Assembly (NCBI RefSeq): GCF_000935025.1
Contig: NZ_CP010836.1
Location: forward strand, 4,092,001-4,156,000
DNA length: 64,000 nucleotides
Reading direction: 5' to 3'
Origin: Sphingomonas hengshuiensis
GTDB taxonomy: Bacteria > Pseudomonadota > Alphaproteobacteria > Sphingomonadales > Sphingomonadaceae
Position 1 is the first letter of the stretch. Every line of letters starts with the position of its first letter. Shown here piece after piece: positions 39,090 to 48,299 of this stretch. The notes below the pieces were generated by a model. The model searched no databases, was not told where the DNA came from, and saw nothing but the letters and a program-made list of their open reading frames with translations. Position numbers and translations under genes: made by a program.

Positions 39090-40508
39090 ATGACCGACTC
39101 CACGCTTGCAGCACCCACCACCGACTCCGCGCTCGCTTATGCCGAGGCGCATCTCGACGACAGTCTGGAGCGGCTGTTCGCACTGATGCGCGTGCCCTCG
39201 GTATCGACCGACCCCGCCTATGCCGAAGCCTGTGCAAAGGCGGCGGCGCTGCTGTCCGAGGAACTCAACGGCCTCGGGTTCCAGGCGCGCGTGGCGGCGA
39301 CGCCCGGACACCCGATGGTCGTCGCGCATCACGAAGGGCCGGGGCCGCATGTGCTGTTCTACGGGCATTACGACGTCCAGCCGGTCGACCCGATCGACCT
39401 GTGGCGGCGCGACCCGTTCGATCCGGTGATCGAAACCCGCGCCGATGGCTCGAAGACGATCGTCGGGCGCGGCGCCTCCGACGACAAGGGCCAGCTCCGC
39501 ACCTTTATCGAGGCGTGCCGCGCGTGGAAGGCGACGGCGGGGCATTTGCCGTGCCGCGTCACGATCCTGCTGGAGGGCGAGGAGGAATCGGGTTCGACCA
39601 GCCTCGAGCCGTTCCTCCACGACAATGCCGAGGAGCTGAAAGCCGATTTCGCGCTGATCTGCGACACGCTGATGTGGGATACCGAAACGCCGGGGATCAC
39701 CATCGGGCTGCGCGGGATGACGGGCGGGCAAGTGACCGTGCGGGGTCCGTCGCGCGACCTGCATTCGGGGCTGTATGGCGGCCCCGCGCGCAACCCGATC
39801 CAGCTGCTCGCGACGATGCTGGGCGAATTGAAGGATGGCGAGGGCCGGGTGACGCTGCCCGGTTTCTATGACGGCGTGCCCGCGGTCAGCCCCGACGTGC
39901 GCGCAAGCTGGGACGCGCTGGGCTTCGATGCCGGCGCGTTCCTGCGCGAAGTCGGCTTACGCATTCCGGCGGGCGAGGCGGGCTATGACGTGCTCGAACA
40001 AAGCTGGGCGCGCCCGACCGCGGAGATCAACGGCATCTGGGGCGGCTATACCGGCGAGGGGTTCAAGACCGTGATCCCCGCCGAGGCGCATGCCAAGATC
40101 AGCTTCCGGCTGGCCGGCACGCAGGACCCCGACGCGGTCTGGGCATCGTTCGAGAACCATGTCCGCGAACGGCTGCCCGCCGATTGCAGCGTGGAGTTCC
40201 TGACGCGCGGCCCCGGCAGCCAGGCAATCACGCTGGCGAGCGACAGCGGCCCGCTAAGTGCTGCGCGCGGCGCGCTCGACGCCGAATGGGGGCGCTCGGC
40301 GCTGCTCGGATGCGGCGGATCGATCCCGGTGGTCAATTCGATCCGGTCGATCCTGGGAATGGACACGGTGATGGTCGGCTTCGCGCTGCCCGACGACAAT
40401 ATCCATTCGCCCAACGAGAAATACGAACTGAAAAGCTTCGCCAAGGGCATCCGGTCCTGGGTGCGCATCCTGGGCGCGCTCGGCACGGCGGGCGAGGGTG
40501 CAGCGTAG
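39090..40508 (+). CDS. M20-family metallopeptidase (dipeptidase/CNDP-like)
   Basis: 472-residue zinc peptidase. Metal and catalytic residues: HYDVQPVDP (His, Asp), GRGASDDKGQLRTF (bridging Asp), LLEGEEESGS (catalytic and ligand Glu), CDT near 190, and the C-terminal His in DDNIHSPNEKY. The lid domain carries RGPSRDLHSGLYGG. Family members cleave dipeptides and related amides in the cytoplasm; substrate not evident. No signal peptide. Confidence 0.9.
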   Translation: MTDSTLAAPTTDSALAYAEAHLDDSLERLFALMRVPSVSTDPAYAEACAKAAALLSEELNGLGFQARVAATPGHPMVVAHHEGPGPHVLFYGHYDVQPVDPIDLWRRDPFDPVIETRADGSKTIVGRGASDDKGQLRTFIEACRAWKATAGHLPCRVTILLEGEEESGSTSLEPFLHDNAEELKADFALICDTLMWDTETPGITIGLRGMTGGQVTVRGPSRDLHSGLYGGPARNPIQLLATMLGELKDGEGRVTLPGFYDGVPAVSPDVRASWDALGFDAGAFLREVGLRIPAGEAGYDVLEQSWARPTAEINGIWGGYTGEGFKTVIPAEAHAKISFRLAGTQDPDAVWASFENHVRERLPADCSVEFLTRGPGSQAITLASDSGPLSAARGALDAEWGRSALLGCGGSIPVVNSIRSILGMDTVMVGFALPDDNIHSPNEKYELKSFAKGIRSWVRILGALGTAGEGAA

Positions 40509-40547
40509 CGCTACCGCAACGCACAAAAATCGGCTATCGTCGCGACC

Positions 40548-41003
40548 ATGGATCGGGGGATCATCGGGACGCGGGCGATAGGCCTGATGGTGCTGGCGCT
40601 GGCGGGCTGTTCGCCTGACGCGCCCGCGCCTGCGAACACCAGCGTCGCCAACGACGCCGCGCCGTCGCCGACTCCCGACGCGATCGTCGTGCCAGCAGCC
40701 GCCACCGCGTCGCCGCTGCGCGACTGGGTCATCGGCAGCTGGTCGTTCGACACGAGCTGCGCGACCGACTTCATCATCCATTACGAAGCCGACGGCGCAC
40801 TCGACAATGCCGGCGAAGTCGGCACCTGGATGCTCGACGGCGACATGCTCACCGAAACCGTGGTCGAGCGCTTCGAAAATGGCGGCGAGGCGCCGGTGAA
40901 GCTCGATCCGCCGGTGATACGCACCTATCGCATCGCCCAGCGCGACGGCAACCACGGCACGATCCGCATCGAAAACCGCGTCGTCCCGATCCTGCGCTGT
41001 TGA
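40548..41003 (+). CDS. Predicted lipoprotein of unknown function
   Basis: 151 residues with lipobox LALAGC (Cys at 21) after a short hydrophobic segment, then a Pro/Ala/Thr-rich linker and a small C-terminal domain (LRDWVIGSWSFDTSCATDFIIHYEADGAL) that looks like a lipocalin-like or beta-rich module with two further cysteines. Function not recognised. Followed by pdeM with a 32-base gap. Confidence 0.68.
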   Translation: MDRGIIGTRAIGLMVLALAGCSPDAPAPANTSVANDAAPSPTPDAIVVPAAATASPLRDWVIGSWSFDTSCATDFIIHYEADGALDNAGEVGTWMLDGDMLTETVVERFENGGEAPVKLDPPVIRTYRIAQRDGNHGTIRIENRVVPILRC

Positions 41004-41035
41004 CAGCGGCGGGGCACTGGCCGGATAGCGGGGCC

Positions 41036-41704
41036 ATGGTTCCCCTTTCGTTCGCCGGTCACGATCTGATGGCGCTCGCCGATGGCGCGCTCTACTGGCC
41101 CGCGCGCGCGGCGCTGCTCGTCGCCGACCTCCATTTCGAGAAAGCGAGTTGGTTCGCCAGCCGCGGGCAGATGCTGCCGCCCTATGATTCGATCGCGACG
41201 TTGCGCGCGCTGGAACTGCTGGCCGCGCGCACCGGCGCGCGTGAACTCTGGTGCCTGGGGGACAGCTTCCACGATTCGGGCGGGTGCGATCGCCTGCCCG
41301 CCGACGCGCGCGCGGCGCTGACCGGGCTGACCGCGCGGCTCGACTGGCGCTGGGTCACGGGCAATCACGACAGCCTGCTGGCCGATCCTTGCGGCGGGAC
41401 GATCGTCGAGGAGGCCGAAGTCGACGGGCTGGTGCTGCGCCATGAAGCCGATCCGCGCGACCCGCGACCCGAATTGTCGGGCCATTTCCACCCCAAGCTG
41501 CGCGTCACCGTGCGCGGGCGGCAGGTCGCGCGGCGCTGCTTCGTCGCGACCGCGACCAAGCTGATCCTGCCGGCGTTCGGCGCGCTCACCGGCGGGCTCG
41601 ACGCGCACCATCCCGAAATCCTCCGCGCCATGGGCCCGGGCACGCGGGCGCAGGCGCTGGTAGCACTGGAGGACCGGCTGCTGCGCTTTCCGATCGCGGC
41701 CTAG
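41036..41704 (+). CDS. pdeM: PdeM-type metallophosphoesterase (ligase-associated DNA repair)
   Basis: 222-residue calcineurin-like phosphoesterase: ALLVADLHFEK (DxH), LWCLGDSFHD (GD), WVTGNHD (GNHD), LSGHFHPKL (GHxH). Short length and the LHFEKASWF pattern match the ligase-associated nuclease PdeM of bacterial DNA repair. Partner genes (DNA ligase, Lhr-like helicase, exonuclease) are not adjacent. ATG at 41036 chosen; a TTG at 41000 overlapping the lipoprotein stop is the alternative. Confidence 0.78.
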   Translation: MVPLSFAGHDLMALADGALYWPARAALLVADLHFEKASWFASRGQMLPPYDSIATLRALELLAARTGARELWCLGDSFHDSGGCDRLPADARAALTGLTARLDWRWVTGNHDSLLADPCGGTIVEEAEVDGLVLRHEADPRDPRPELSGHFHPKLRVTVRGRQVARRCFVATATKLILPAFGALTGGLDAHHPEILRAMGPGTRAQALVALEDRLLRFPIAA

Positions 41705-41725
41705 CGCGGCAGGGGCGGCGCTACG

Positions 41726-42445
41726 TTAGCTGCAATGCGCCTCGCCCGATCCCACTGCGCTGACGCTGCACTGCGCGCCGCCGGTGAGCGTCGCGTCGCC
41801 CGATCCGACCAGCGATACCGCAGCCGCACCCTTCACCGTGGCGGCGACATTGCCCGACCCCGCAATCGACACTTGGGCGCCCGAAGCGACCAGCCCGGCC
41901 GCCTCGATGTCCCCCGACCCGGCGACATTCGCCTTGAGCTTCGCCGCGGTGCCCGCAATCTTGAGCGTGCCCGAGCCGGCGACCGACAGATCGGCCGCGC
42001 CGCCGTCCAGCCGACGGACGTCGAGATCGCCCGATCCCGATACCGCGCCGGTGAAATCGCCCTGCGCGCGCTCGACGACCAGGTCGCCCGATCCGCCGAC
42101 GCTCGCCGATTGCAGCCGCGGCATCACGACATGGATGCGCGCGCCCTTGTCGCTGCCCCAGGCCCAGTTGGTCGCGCTGCGCTTGCGCCCGACGCGCAGC
42201 GTATCGCCGACGACTATGATCTCGAGCAGGTCGAGCACCTTGGGATCGCCTTCGGCAACCACCGAAAAGGCCGCGCCCGGCTTGACGTCGACGCTGTCCG
42301 AACCGCGCAGATCGACCCCGGTGAACCCCGTCGCGGCATAGCTGCGCGTCGCGCCCGGTCCGCTCGGCGACGCCGCCTCGGCCTTTTCCGCGTTCGACTG
42401 GCATGCGGCCAGCGGCAGCAAGGCGACGATCAACAGCTTGTGCAT
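41726..42445 (-). CDS. Lipoprotein with DUF2807 (putative auto-transporter adhesin head, GIN) domain
   Basis: 239 residues; lipobox LLPLAAC near residue 14. The body is a right-handed repeat of short strands with recurrent VxGSGD/VAGSG units (SVGGSGDLVVERAQGD, AVSGSGDLDVRRLDG, SVAGSGTLKIAG and more), the DUF2807 pattern. Probably anchored in the envelope; role unknown. The second of two close ATG codons (42445) fits the GGAGA site better than 42451. Confidence 0.82.
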   Translation of the reverse strand: MHKLLIVALLPLAACQSNAEKAEAASPSGPGATRSYAATGFTGVDLRGSDSVDVKPGAAFSVVAEGDPKVLDLLEIIVVGDTLRVGRKRSATNWAWGSDKGARIHVVMPRLQSASVGGSGDLVVERAQGDFTGAVSGSGDLDVRRLDGGAADLSVAGSGTLKIAGTAAKLKANVAGSGDIEAAGLVASGAQVSIAGSGNVAATVKGAAAVSLVGSGDATLTGGAQCSVSAVGSGEAHCS

Positions 42446-42493
42446 GCGCATTCTCCGGGTGTGTGTTGCCATAACAATACACTGCCACCTGGC

Positions 42494-42530
42494 AAAAGAA
42501 AAGGGGCCGACCGCTAGGCCAACCCCTTTC
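42494..42530 (-). terminator. Intrinsic terminator after carD
   Basis: Minus-strand AAAGGGG-UU-GGCC, loop UAGCGGUC, GGCC-CCUUUU followed by CUUUU: a long stem plus U-rich tail 18 bases past the carD stop. Confidence 0.75.
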
Positions 42531-42547
42531 CTTTGCCGAATCCCGGA

Positions 42548-43081
42548 TCAGGCCGGGAGCTTGTCCTTGTTGTGGATCGCCGCCGCAACCTTGAGGATCT
42601 CGACGATCTTCACCAGTGCCGCCGGCTCGTCGATCTGCTCCATCGCCGCGAGTTCGCGCGCCAGGCGCGATGCCGCGGCTTCGAAGATCTGCCGCTCGGA
42701 ATAGCTCTGCTCGGGCTGGTCCTCGGCGCGGAACAGGTCGCGGACCACTTCGGCGATCGACACGAGGTCGCCCGAATTGATCTTCGCTTCATATTCCTGC
42801 GCGCGGCGCGACCACATGGTGCGCTTGACGCGGGGCTTGCCCTTGAGCGTCTCGAGCGCCTCGCGCAGCGTCTTGTCCGACGACAGCTTGCGCATGCCGA
42901 CGCTTTCCGCCTTGTTGGTCGGAACGCGGAGAGTCATCTTCTCCTTTTCGAACCGCAATACGTAGAGTTCGAGCTGCATGCCCGCAATTTCCTGTTTCTG
43001 CAGCTCGATGACACGGCCAACGCCGTGCTTGGGGTAAACGACATAATCGCCGACGTCGAAGGACAGCGCCTTTGCAGCCAT
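42548..43081 (-). CDS. carD: CarD-family transcription regulator
   Basis: 177-residue RNA-polymerase-binding factor that stabilises open complexes, notably at rRNA promoters. N-terminal RNAP-interaction domain (DVGDYVVYPKHGVGRVIELQKQEIAGMQLELYVL) and C-terminal DNA-binding helices (SRRAQEYEAKINSGDLVSIAEVVRDLF). Start at 43081 (MAAKALSFDVGD); the frame upstream is not family-like. Followed by a good terminator. Confidence 0.94.
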   Translation of the reverse strand: MAAKALSFDVGDYVVYPKHGVGRVIELQKQEIAGMQLELYVLRFEKEKMTLRVPTNKAESVGMRKLSSDKTLREALETLKGKPRVKRTMWSRRAQEYEAKINSGDLVSIAEVVRDLFRAEDQPEQSYSERQIFEAAASRLARELAAMEQIDEPAALVKIVEILKVAAAIHNKDKLPA

Positions 43082-43357
43082 GTGCGAGAAACCTTTCCGT
43101 GAATGATCGGCCCCGACGATTGCGGCGTCGGCCCACACGCGCTACGCGAGGGGGGCCGGCGATCGGGGCAACTTCTCTAGCATCTCCGGGCGAAGGCGAT
43201 TCTTTGCCTTCGTCGCCGCCCTTTTAACACGCTCGTAATAAAATTACCAGCCAAACGTCACTGCGCGACCGCACAAAGTTGTGCGTCGCGGCAGTTTCTC
43301 GGTGCCCGGTGCGCTGGCACGGGCTTGCGTCGGCGTAACGAGTCGCCCGGGCCGCGA

Positions 43358-43693
43358 TCAGCTACCGGTGCCGGGCTCCGGCGAGAATTCGGCTTCCTTG
43401 CCCTCGACGCCCTTGAACGAATCCGCGTCGTCGGGGACGTCGCCCTTCTGGGTGATGTTGGGCCATTGCTCCGAATAGGTGCGGTTGAGCTCGAGCCACT
43501 TCTCCAACCCGTTCTCGGTATCCGGGAAAATCGCCTCGGCGGGGCATTCGGGCTCGCACACGCCGCAATCGATGCACTCGCTGGGATTGATGACGAGCAT
43601 GTTCTCGCCTTCATAGAAGCAATCGACCGGACAGACTTCGACGCAGTCCATGTACTTGCACCGGATGCACGCGTCGGTGACGACATAGGTCAT
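43358..43693 (-). CDS. fdxA: Seven-iron ferredoxin
   Basis: 111-residue [3Fe-4S][4Fe-4S] ferredoxin: [22 protein letters not shown] followed by [12 protein letters not shown]. Length and the C-terminal [16 protein letters not shown] match alphaproteobacterial FdxA. Start at 43693; the frame extends upstream into the S4 gene region without resemblance. Downstream the 276-bp gap to carD contains a GC-rich inverted repeat (about 43190-43222) but no gene. Confidence 0.94.
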   Translation of the reverse strand: MTYVVTDACIRCKYMDCVEVCPVDCFYEGENMLVINPSECIDCGVCEPECPAEAIFPDTENGLEKWLELNRTYSEQWPNITQKGDVPDDADSFKGVEGKEAEFSPEPGTGS

Positions 43694-43739
43694 GGTAGGT
43701 CGGCTCCCCAGAAGGCCAAGTTCGAAACAGGCGCCCCTG

Positions 43740-44045
43740 CTATGCCGAGGCCCCAGCGGCGTCAACGCTCTTGGACGACTGGATTTCGAGGGGCGTGTAA
43801 AGCGCAGCTGCTTCGGTCGGCGGCCCGCGACGCCGGGGCAACGCCTCGACGCGGAGCGCATGGACGGTGCCGCGCAGCGCGAAAACGATCACCGAACCGA
43901 CCCGCACCGCCGCCGCCGAACGCTCGATCCGCCGGCCGTCGAGCCGCAACGTGCCCTTCTCGCACATCGCCTGCGCATCGCTGCGCGACCGCGCGAGCCG
44001 CGCGAACCACAGGAAGCGATCGAGGCGGATGCTGTCCTCAGCCAT
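43740..44045 (-). CDS. S4-domain RNA-binding protein (HslR/Hsp15-like)
   Basis: 101 residues with an S4 domain: [46 protein letters not shown]. Resembles Hsp15, which binds stalled 50S subunits. The ATG at 44045 overlaps the helicase stop by 8 bases (ATGGCTGA), so translation is coupled. Confidence 0.88.
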   Translation of the reverse strand: MAEDSIRLDRFLWFARLARSRSDAQAMCEKGTLRLDGRRIERSAAAVRVGSVIVFALRGTVHALRVEALPRRRGPPTEAAALYTPLEIQSSKSVDAAGASA

Positions 44046-46542
44046 TGCGCAGGCTCGCCAGCGCGGCAAAGGCATTGTCCACCGGCGGCGGCTTGACCGG
44101 CGCGGGCGGCGTCAGCCCCTGCCAGATCCAGCGCTGCGGCTGCCCGGGCTGGGCGCGCGCGGTGCGGAAGCCGAGCTGCGCCATCAGCCTGGCCAGCGTA
44201 TCGGGCGCGATCCCCATCGATGTCGCCAGCGCGGGATCGGGCGCGAACGGCGCGCGGCCTTTTCGAGCATCATGCGCGGCGCGCGCGATGCGTTCGACCA
44301 GATCGACCCGCACCGCCTGCGCGCCCAGCGGGCGGAAGCCCTGCGCGAGATCGGCGCCGGGGGCGTTGCGCGGCAAGACAGTGGCGCCCTCGGGCGGGCC
44401 GTCGGGCAGCGCCATCAGCTCGCGGCGCCAGCGCGCGGCCCCCGGCTTGAGCAGCGCAGGCGCGAACAGGTCGAGCGTCCCGATCGTCACGCCCATCGCC
44501 CGCAACCGCTTGCGCGCCTCGGGCTCCAGCGCCTCGACCAGCGCGGCGGCGGCGCGGCGCGGCAGCAGCCCACCGGCATCGAGCAGCGCGGTGGCCAGCG
44601 CGCGGAGCGGCGCCCCGGCGGCGGGATCGCGCGTCGCGGCGTCCAGCTTGCCGAGAACGGGCAAATGCCGCGCGATCCGCGCCGCGAACCAAGCCTCGAG
44701 CCGGGCCTGCACCGCCGCCTTCGCCTGCCCATCCAGGATGTCGAGCGCGCGATCCAGCACGATCCGTGGCCGCGCCAGTGTGATCCCGGGGCGCAGCTCG
44801 GCGACGACGTGCCCGTCCCACGCGATCCCCGACCCGACCAGCCCCAGCGCGGCATCCTCGGCCTCCGCCAGCGCCTTGCCCCGCTTGCGCAACTCGCCGC
44901 CCAGCCGCTTCTCCGCCGCGGCGAGCAGCATCCGCTTGTCGGCGGCGCGCGCATCGGGCGAAACCGTGAAGCGAAACCCGTCGAGCCGCCCGAGCGGATG
45001 GTCCTCGACGCTGACCGCGCCGTCCGGACCGATCGTCACGGGCAGATCGGCGGGGTTCGCGCCGATCTGGCGGAGCAACACGGTGGTCCGCCGATCGACG
45101 AAGCGCTGGGTCAGGCTGGCGTGGAGCGCGTCGGACAGCTTCTCCTCGATCGCGCGGGTGCGCTCGGCCCAATGCGCCGGGTCCTGGAGCCAGTCGGCGC
45201 GGTGCGCGATATAGGCCCAGCTCCGCGCCGCCGCGATCCGCCCGGCCAGCGTCTCGACATCGCCGCCCATATTGTCGAGCCGCTGGATCTCGTCGGCAAA
45301 CCATTGGTGCGGGACATGGCCATTGGCCTCGGACAGATGCCCGAACAATTTGCCGACGAAGCGTGCATGCGGATCGGCGCCGAGCTTGCGGAAATCGGGC
45401 AGCCCACACGCCGCCCAGAGCCGCTGCACCATTCGCGGCGAACGGACGCGGGCGCGCACCCAATCCTCCTCCGCCAGCCGCTTGAGCACCGCGAGGTCGA
45501 CCGCCTCGGGCGCCGCGCGCAAAACCTCGTGGCGGGGGCGCAGTTCCAGGCTGGCGACCAGCGCGTCGATACTGTCGAAATCGGGTTCGCCGTTGCGCCA
45601 ATAGAGATGCTCGAGCCGCGGCACCTGATGCGCCTCGATCGCCAGCACTTCCTCGGGCGTGAAGGCATTGGGGCCCTGTTCGTGGAGCGCGCCGAAGCTG
45701 CCGTCGCGCTGGTGGCGCCCGGCGCGGCCCGCAATCTGCGCCATTTCGGCGACGGTCAGCCGCCGCTGGCGCCGCCCGTCGAACTTGTTGAGCGAGGCAA
45801 AGGCAACATGCGCCACGTCCATGTTGAGCCCCATGCCGATCGCGTCGGTGGCGACGAGATAATCGACTTCGCCCGCCTGGAACATCGCGACCTGGGCGTT
45901 GCGGGTACGCGGGGACAGCGCCCCCATCACCACCGCCGCCCCGCCGCGCAGCCGCCGCAGCGCTTCCGCCACGGCATAGACTTCCTCGGCGGAGAAGGCG
46001 ACGATCGCCGAGCGGCGCGGCAGCCGCGAGAGCTTTTTCGCGCCCGCATAGCTGAGCGTCGAGAAGCGCGGACGCCCGACGATCTCCGCCTCGGGAACCA
46101 GCGCCTTGAGCATCGGGCGCAGCGAATCCGATCCCAGGATCATCGTCTCCTCACGCCCCCGCGCGCGCAACAGCCGGTCGGTGAAGACATGGCCGCGCTC
46201 GGGGTCGGCGCCCAGTTGCGCCTCGTCCAGCGCGACGAATGCGAAGTCGCGTGGCATGCCCGCAACGGCGGTCGCGCCACTGTCGAGCGGCATGCTTTCG
46301 GCGGTGCACAGGAACCAGCGCGCATTGGGGGGCACGATCCGTTCCTCGCCGGTGACGAGCGCCACCTGTGCCGCGCCCTTGATCGCGACCACCCGGTCAT
46401 AGACCTCGCGCGCGAGCAGCCGCAGCGGAAAGCCGATCATCCCGCTGGCGTGCCCGCACATCCGCTCGACCGCGAGATGGGTCTTGCCGGTGTTGGTCGG
46501 ACCCAGGACCGCAGTGACGGGGGGACGCTCGAACAGGCTCAT
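44038..46542 (-). CDS. SUV3-like ATP-dependent RNA helicase
   Basis: 834 residues. Walker A GPTNTGKTHLA at 14-24, motif II VALDEAQL (DEAQ), helicase C-terminal motifs (ATDAIGMGLNMDV; QIAGRAGRHQ), and SUV3 C-terminal helical parts. Alphaproteobacterial relative of the mitochondrial SUV3 helicase, expected to act in RNA turnover. Long C-terminal extension beyond residue 450 is rich in Ala/Arg/Leu. Start at 46542 is the first with a family-like N-terminus; the upstream frame is antisense to the M23 leader. Confidence 0.9.
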   Translation of the reverse strand: MSLFERPPVTAVLGPTNTGKTHLAVERMCGHASGMIGFPLRLLAREVYDRVVAIKGAAQVALVTGEERIVPPNARWFLCTAESMPLDSGATAVAGMPRDFAFVALDEAQLGADPERGHVFTDRLLRARGREETMILGSDSLRPMLKALVPEAEIVGRPRFSTLSYAGAKKLSRLPRRSAIVAFSAEEVYAVAEALRRLRGGAAVVMGALSPRTRNAQVAMFQAGEVDYLVATDAIGMGLNMDVAHVAFASLNKFDGRRQRRLTVAEMAQIAGRAGRHQRDGSFGALHEQGPNAFTPEEVLAIEAHQVPRLEHLYWRNGEPDFDSIDALVASLELRPRHEVLRAAPEAVDLAVLKRLAEEDWVRARVRSPRMVQRLWAACGLPDFRKLGADPHARFVGKLFGHLSEANGHVPHQWFADEIQRLDNMGGDVETLAGRIAAARSWAYIAHRADWLQDPAHWAERTRAIEEKLSDALHASLTQRFVDRRTTVLLRQIGANPADLPVTIGPDGAVSVEDHPLGRLDGFRFTVSPDARAADKRMLLAAAEKRLGGELRKRGKALAEAEDAALGLVGSGIAWDGHVVAELRPGITLARPRIVLDRALDILDGQAKAAVQARLEAWFAARIARHLPVLGKLDAATRDPAAGAPLRALATALLDAGGLLPRRAAAALVEALEPEARKRLRAMGVTIGTLDLFAPALLKPGAARWRRELMALPDGPPEGATVLPRNAPGADLAQGFRPLGAQAVRVDLVERIARAAHDARKGRAPFAPDPALATSMGIAPDTLARLMAQLGFRTARAQPGQPQRWIWQGLTPPAPVKPPPVDNAFAALASLRNG

Positions 46543-46792
46543 TATCTTCCAAGATCGTCGTGAGTCGGCGCTTAGGCAACTCCCGATCCCGGAAATATGC
46601 ATTAACCTAGTTGCTTTTCCGGGGGTTTCCGCCGCGAGAATCTCTTTATCTCGGCGCCGGCACCACTCGCCGCAGCCCGCGGCCGCATTAGGCCTGCTTA
46701 ATTTGACTTTAAGTCTCCCCACCCACAACCCTCTGCGTCGGGCCGGGGGACGCGGCGCCATCGTCAACGAGCTTTTCAGGGGGCAGCGCGCC

Positions 46793-48274
46793 TTGTTCCT
46801 GCGGAACGATCATGGACTGGAACTGGGGGGAGCACCCGCGATCCCCGCCGTCCCTGCGCGCGCGCCGCTGCTTTCGTCCAAATCGCCTGTCAGCCGCCTC
46901 GCCGACTTCGAACTGGCGCCGGACCTTGGATCGCAGATCGGATCGCTCACCTGGTTCCGGGGCGCGGCGACGTGCCTGGGGCTGTGCGCGGTGACGCTGC
47001 TGCTCGCGCCGGGGTTCGAGACGCCGATCTACGGCACCATCGCCGCGCCGCTCCAGGGCAGCGACTGGGATGCGGCACGGGCACAGGCGATCGCACCGCT
47101 CGGCAAGGGAGCGACGACCGGATACCGCGTTGCCGCCACCCGCCTGGTCGCGCCACTAACCGACACGCCCGAACGGCCGATCATCGAATCCGCAGTGAAG
47201 CTGGGCTCGGGGGCCGCGCTGGTGGGGGTGCTCCAGCGCTCGGGCGTGGGCAAGGGCGATGCCGGACAGGTCGGCGCGCTGATCGGCGACGCCGTGGCGC
47301 TGGGCGATATCCAGCCCGGCACGATGCTGGAGATGACGCTGGGCCGCCGCAGCGACAAGTCGCAGCCCCGCCCATTGGAAAAGCTGGCGTTCCGGGCCAA
47401 GTTCGACCTCAAGCTCGAAGTGTCGCGCAACGGCGATGCGCTGGCGCTGAAGCAGATTCCGATCGCGATCGATCGCACGCCGCTGCGCATCCAGGGGACG
47501 ATCGGCCCCAGCCTCTATCGCTCGGCGCGCGCCGCCGGGGCGCCGGCGAAGGCCGTCGAGGCCTTCATCAAGACGCTGGCCAGCCGCGTGCCGGTGTCGC
47601 GGCTGGGCTCGGGCTGCACCTTCGACATGATCGTGGGACAGGCGCGGGCGGAAACCGGCGAGGTCCAGCTCGGCAAGCTGATGTATGCCGGGGTCACGGG
47701 CTGTGCGAACAAGGTCCAGCTTCTCCCCTGGGAAAGCGACGGCAAGACCGAATGGTTCGACGGCGCCGGCCGCGGCAACAAGACCGGCATGATGGCGATG
47801 CCCGCCAATGGCCGCTTCTCCTCGGGCTTCGGGATGCGGCGCCATCCGCTGCTGGGCTTCACCCGGATGCACAAGGGCATCGACATCGCCGCCCCCTGGG
47901 GATCGCCGGTGTTCGCCGCGACCGACGGCGTCGTCCAGTTCGCCGGGCGCAGCGCAGGCTATGGCAATTTCATCAAGCTCAGCCATGGCGGCGCGTTCGG
48001 CACCGGCTATGGCCATCTCAGCCGCATCCTGGTGCGCAGCGGCCAGCGCGTGCGCAAGGGGCAACAGATCGGCGCGATCGGCAATACCGGCCTGTCGACC
48101 GGGCCGCACCTTCATTACGAACTGTACCGCAGCGGCGTGGCAGTGAACCCGCGATCGGTATCGTTCACTTCGGTCCGCCAGTTGACCGGCGGCGACCTCA
48201 GCCATTTCAAGGCGAAGCTGGGCGCGATGCTCGCGGTGCCGGTGGGGCACGGCGCGGTGAAGGACAACGACTGA
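46793..48274 (+). CDS. M23-family peptidoglycan metallopeptidase
   Basis: 493 residues by the TTG at 46793 (LFLRNDHGLELGG), 9 bases after an AGGGGG site. N-terminal cytoplasmic part, a transmembrane segment (FRGAATCLGLCAVTLLLAP), two OapA/LysM-like linker domains and a C-terminal LytM domain: GFGMRRHPLLGFTRMHKGIDIAAPWGSP, GYGHLSRI and the HLHYELYRSG zinc/catalytic motif. Likely cleaves or regulates cleavage of peptidoglycan cross-links. The 250-bp gap to the divergent helicase holds both promoters and no gene. Confidence 0.87.
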   Translation: MFLRNDHGLELGGAPAIPAVPARAPLLSSKSPVSRLADFELAPDLGSQIGSLTWFRGAATCLGLCAVTLLLAPGFETPIYGTIAAPLQGSDWDAARAQAIAPLGKGATTGYRVAATRLVAPLTDTPERPIIESAVKLGSGAALVGVLQRSGVGKGDAGQVGALIGDAVALGDIQPGTMLEMTLGRRSDKSQPRPLEKLAFRAKFDLKLEVSRNGDALALKQIPIAIDRTPLRIQGTIGPSLYRSARAAGAPAKAVEAFIKTLASRVPVSRLGSGCTFDMIVGQARAETGEVQLGKLMYAGVTGCANKVQLLPWESDGKTEWFDGAGRGNKTGMMAMPANGRFSSGFGMRRHPLLGFTRMHKGIDIAAPWGSPVFAATDGVVQFAGRSAGYGNFIKLSHGGAFGTGYGHLSRILVRSGQRVRKGQQIGAIGNTGLSTGPHLHYELYRSGVAVNPRSVSFTSVRQLTGGDLSHFKAKLGAMLAVPVGHGAVKDND

Positions 48275-48299
48275 GAAGGATAACGCCTGAGTCTGGCGG

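Noticed and set aside
43190..43222. CRISPR or terminator after fdxA
   Set aside because: Only a single GC-rich inverted repeat without a U run; no array of repeats is seen anywhere in the window.
43867..46563. 898-codon plus-strand frame opposite the helicase
   Set aside because: Antisense shadow made possible by high GC; the helicase motifs on the minus strand are unambiguous.
46484..46792. N-terminal extension of the M23 peptidase frame
   Set aside because: It would translate the divergent helicase promoter and lacks family-like sequence; the TTG at 46793 with AGGGGG is better.
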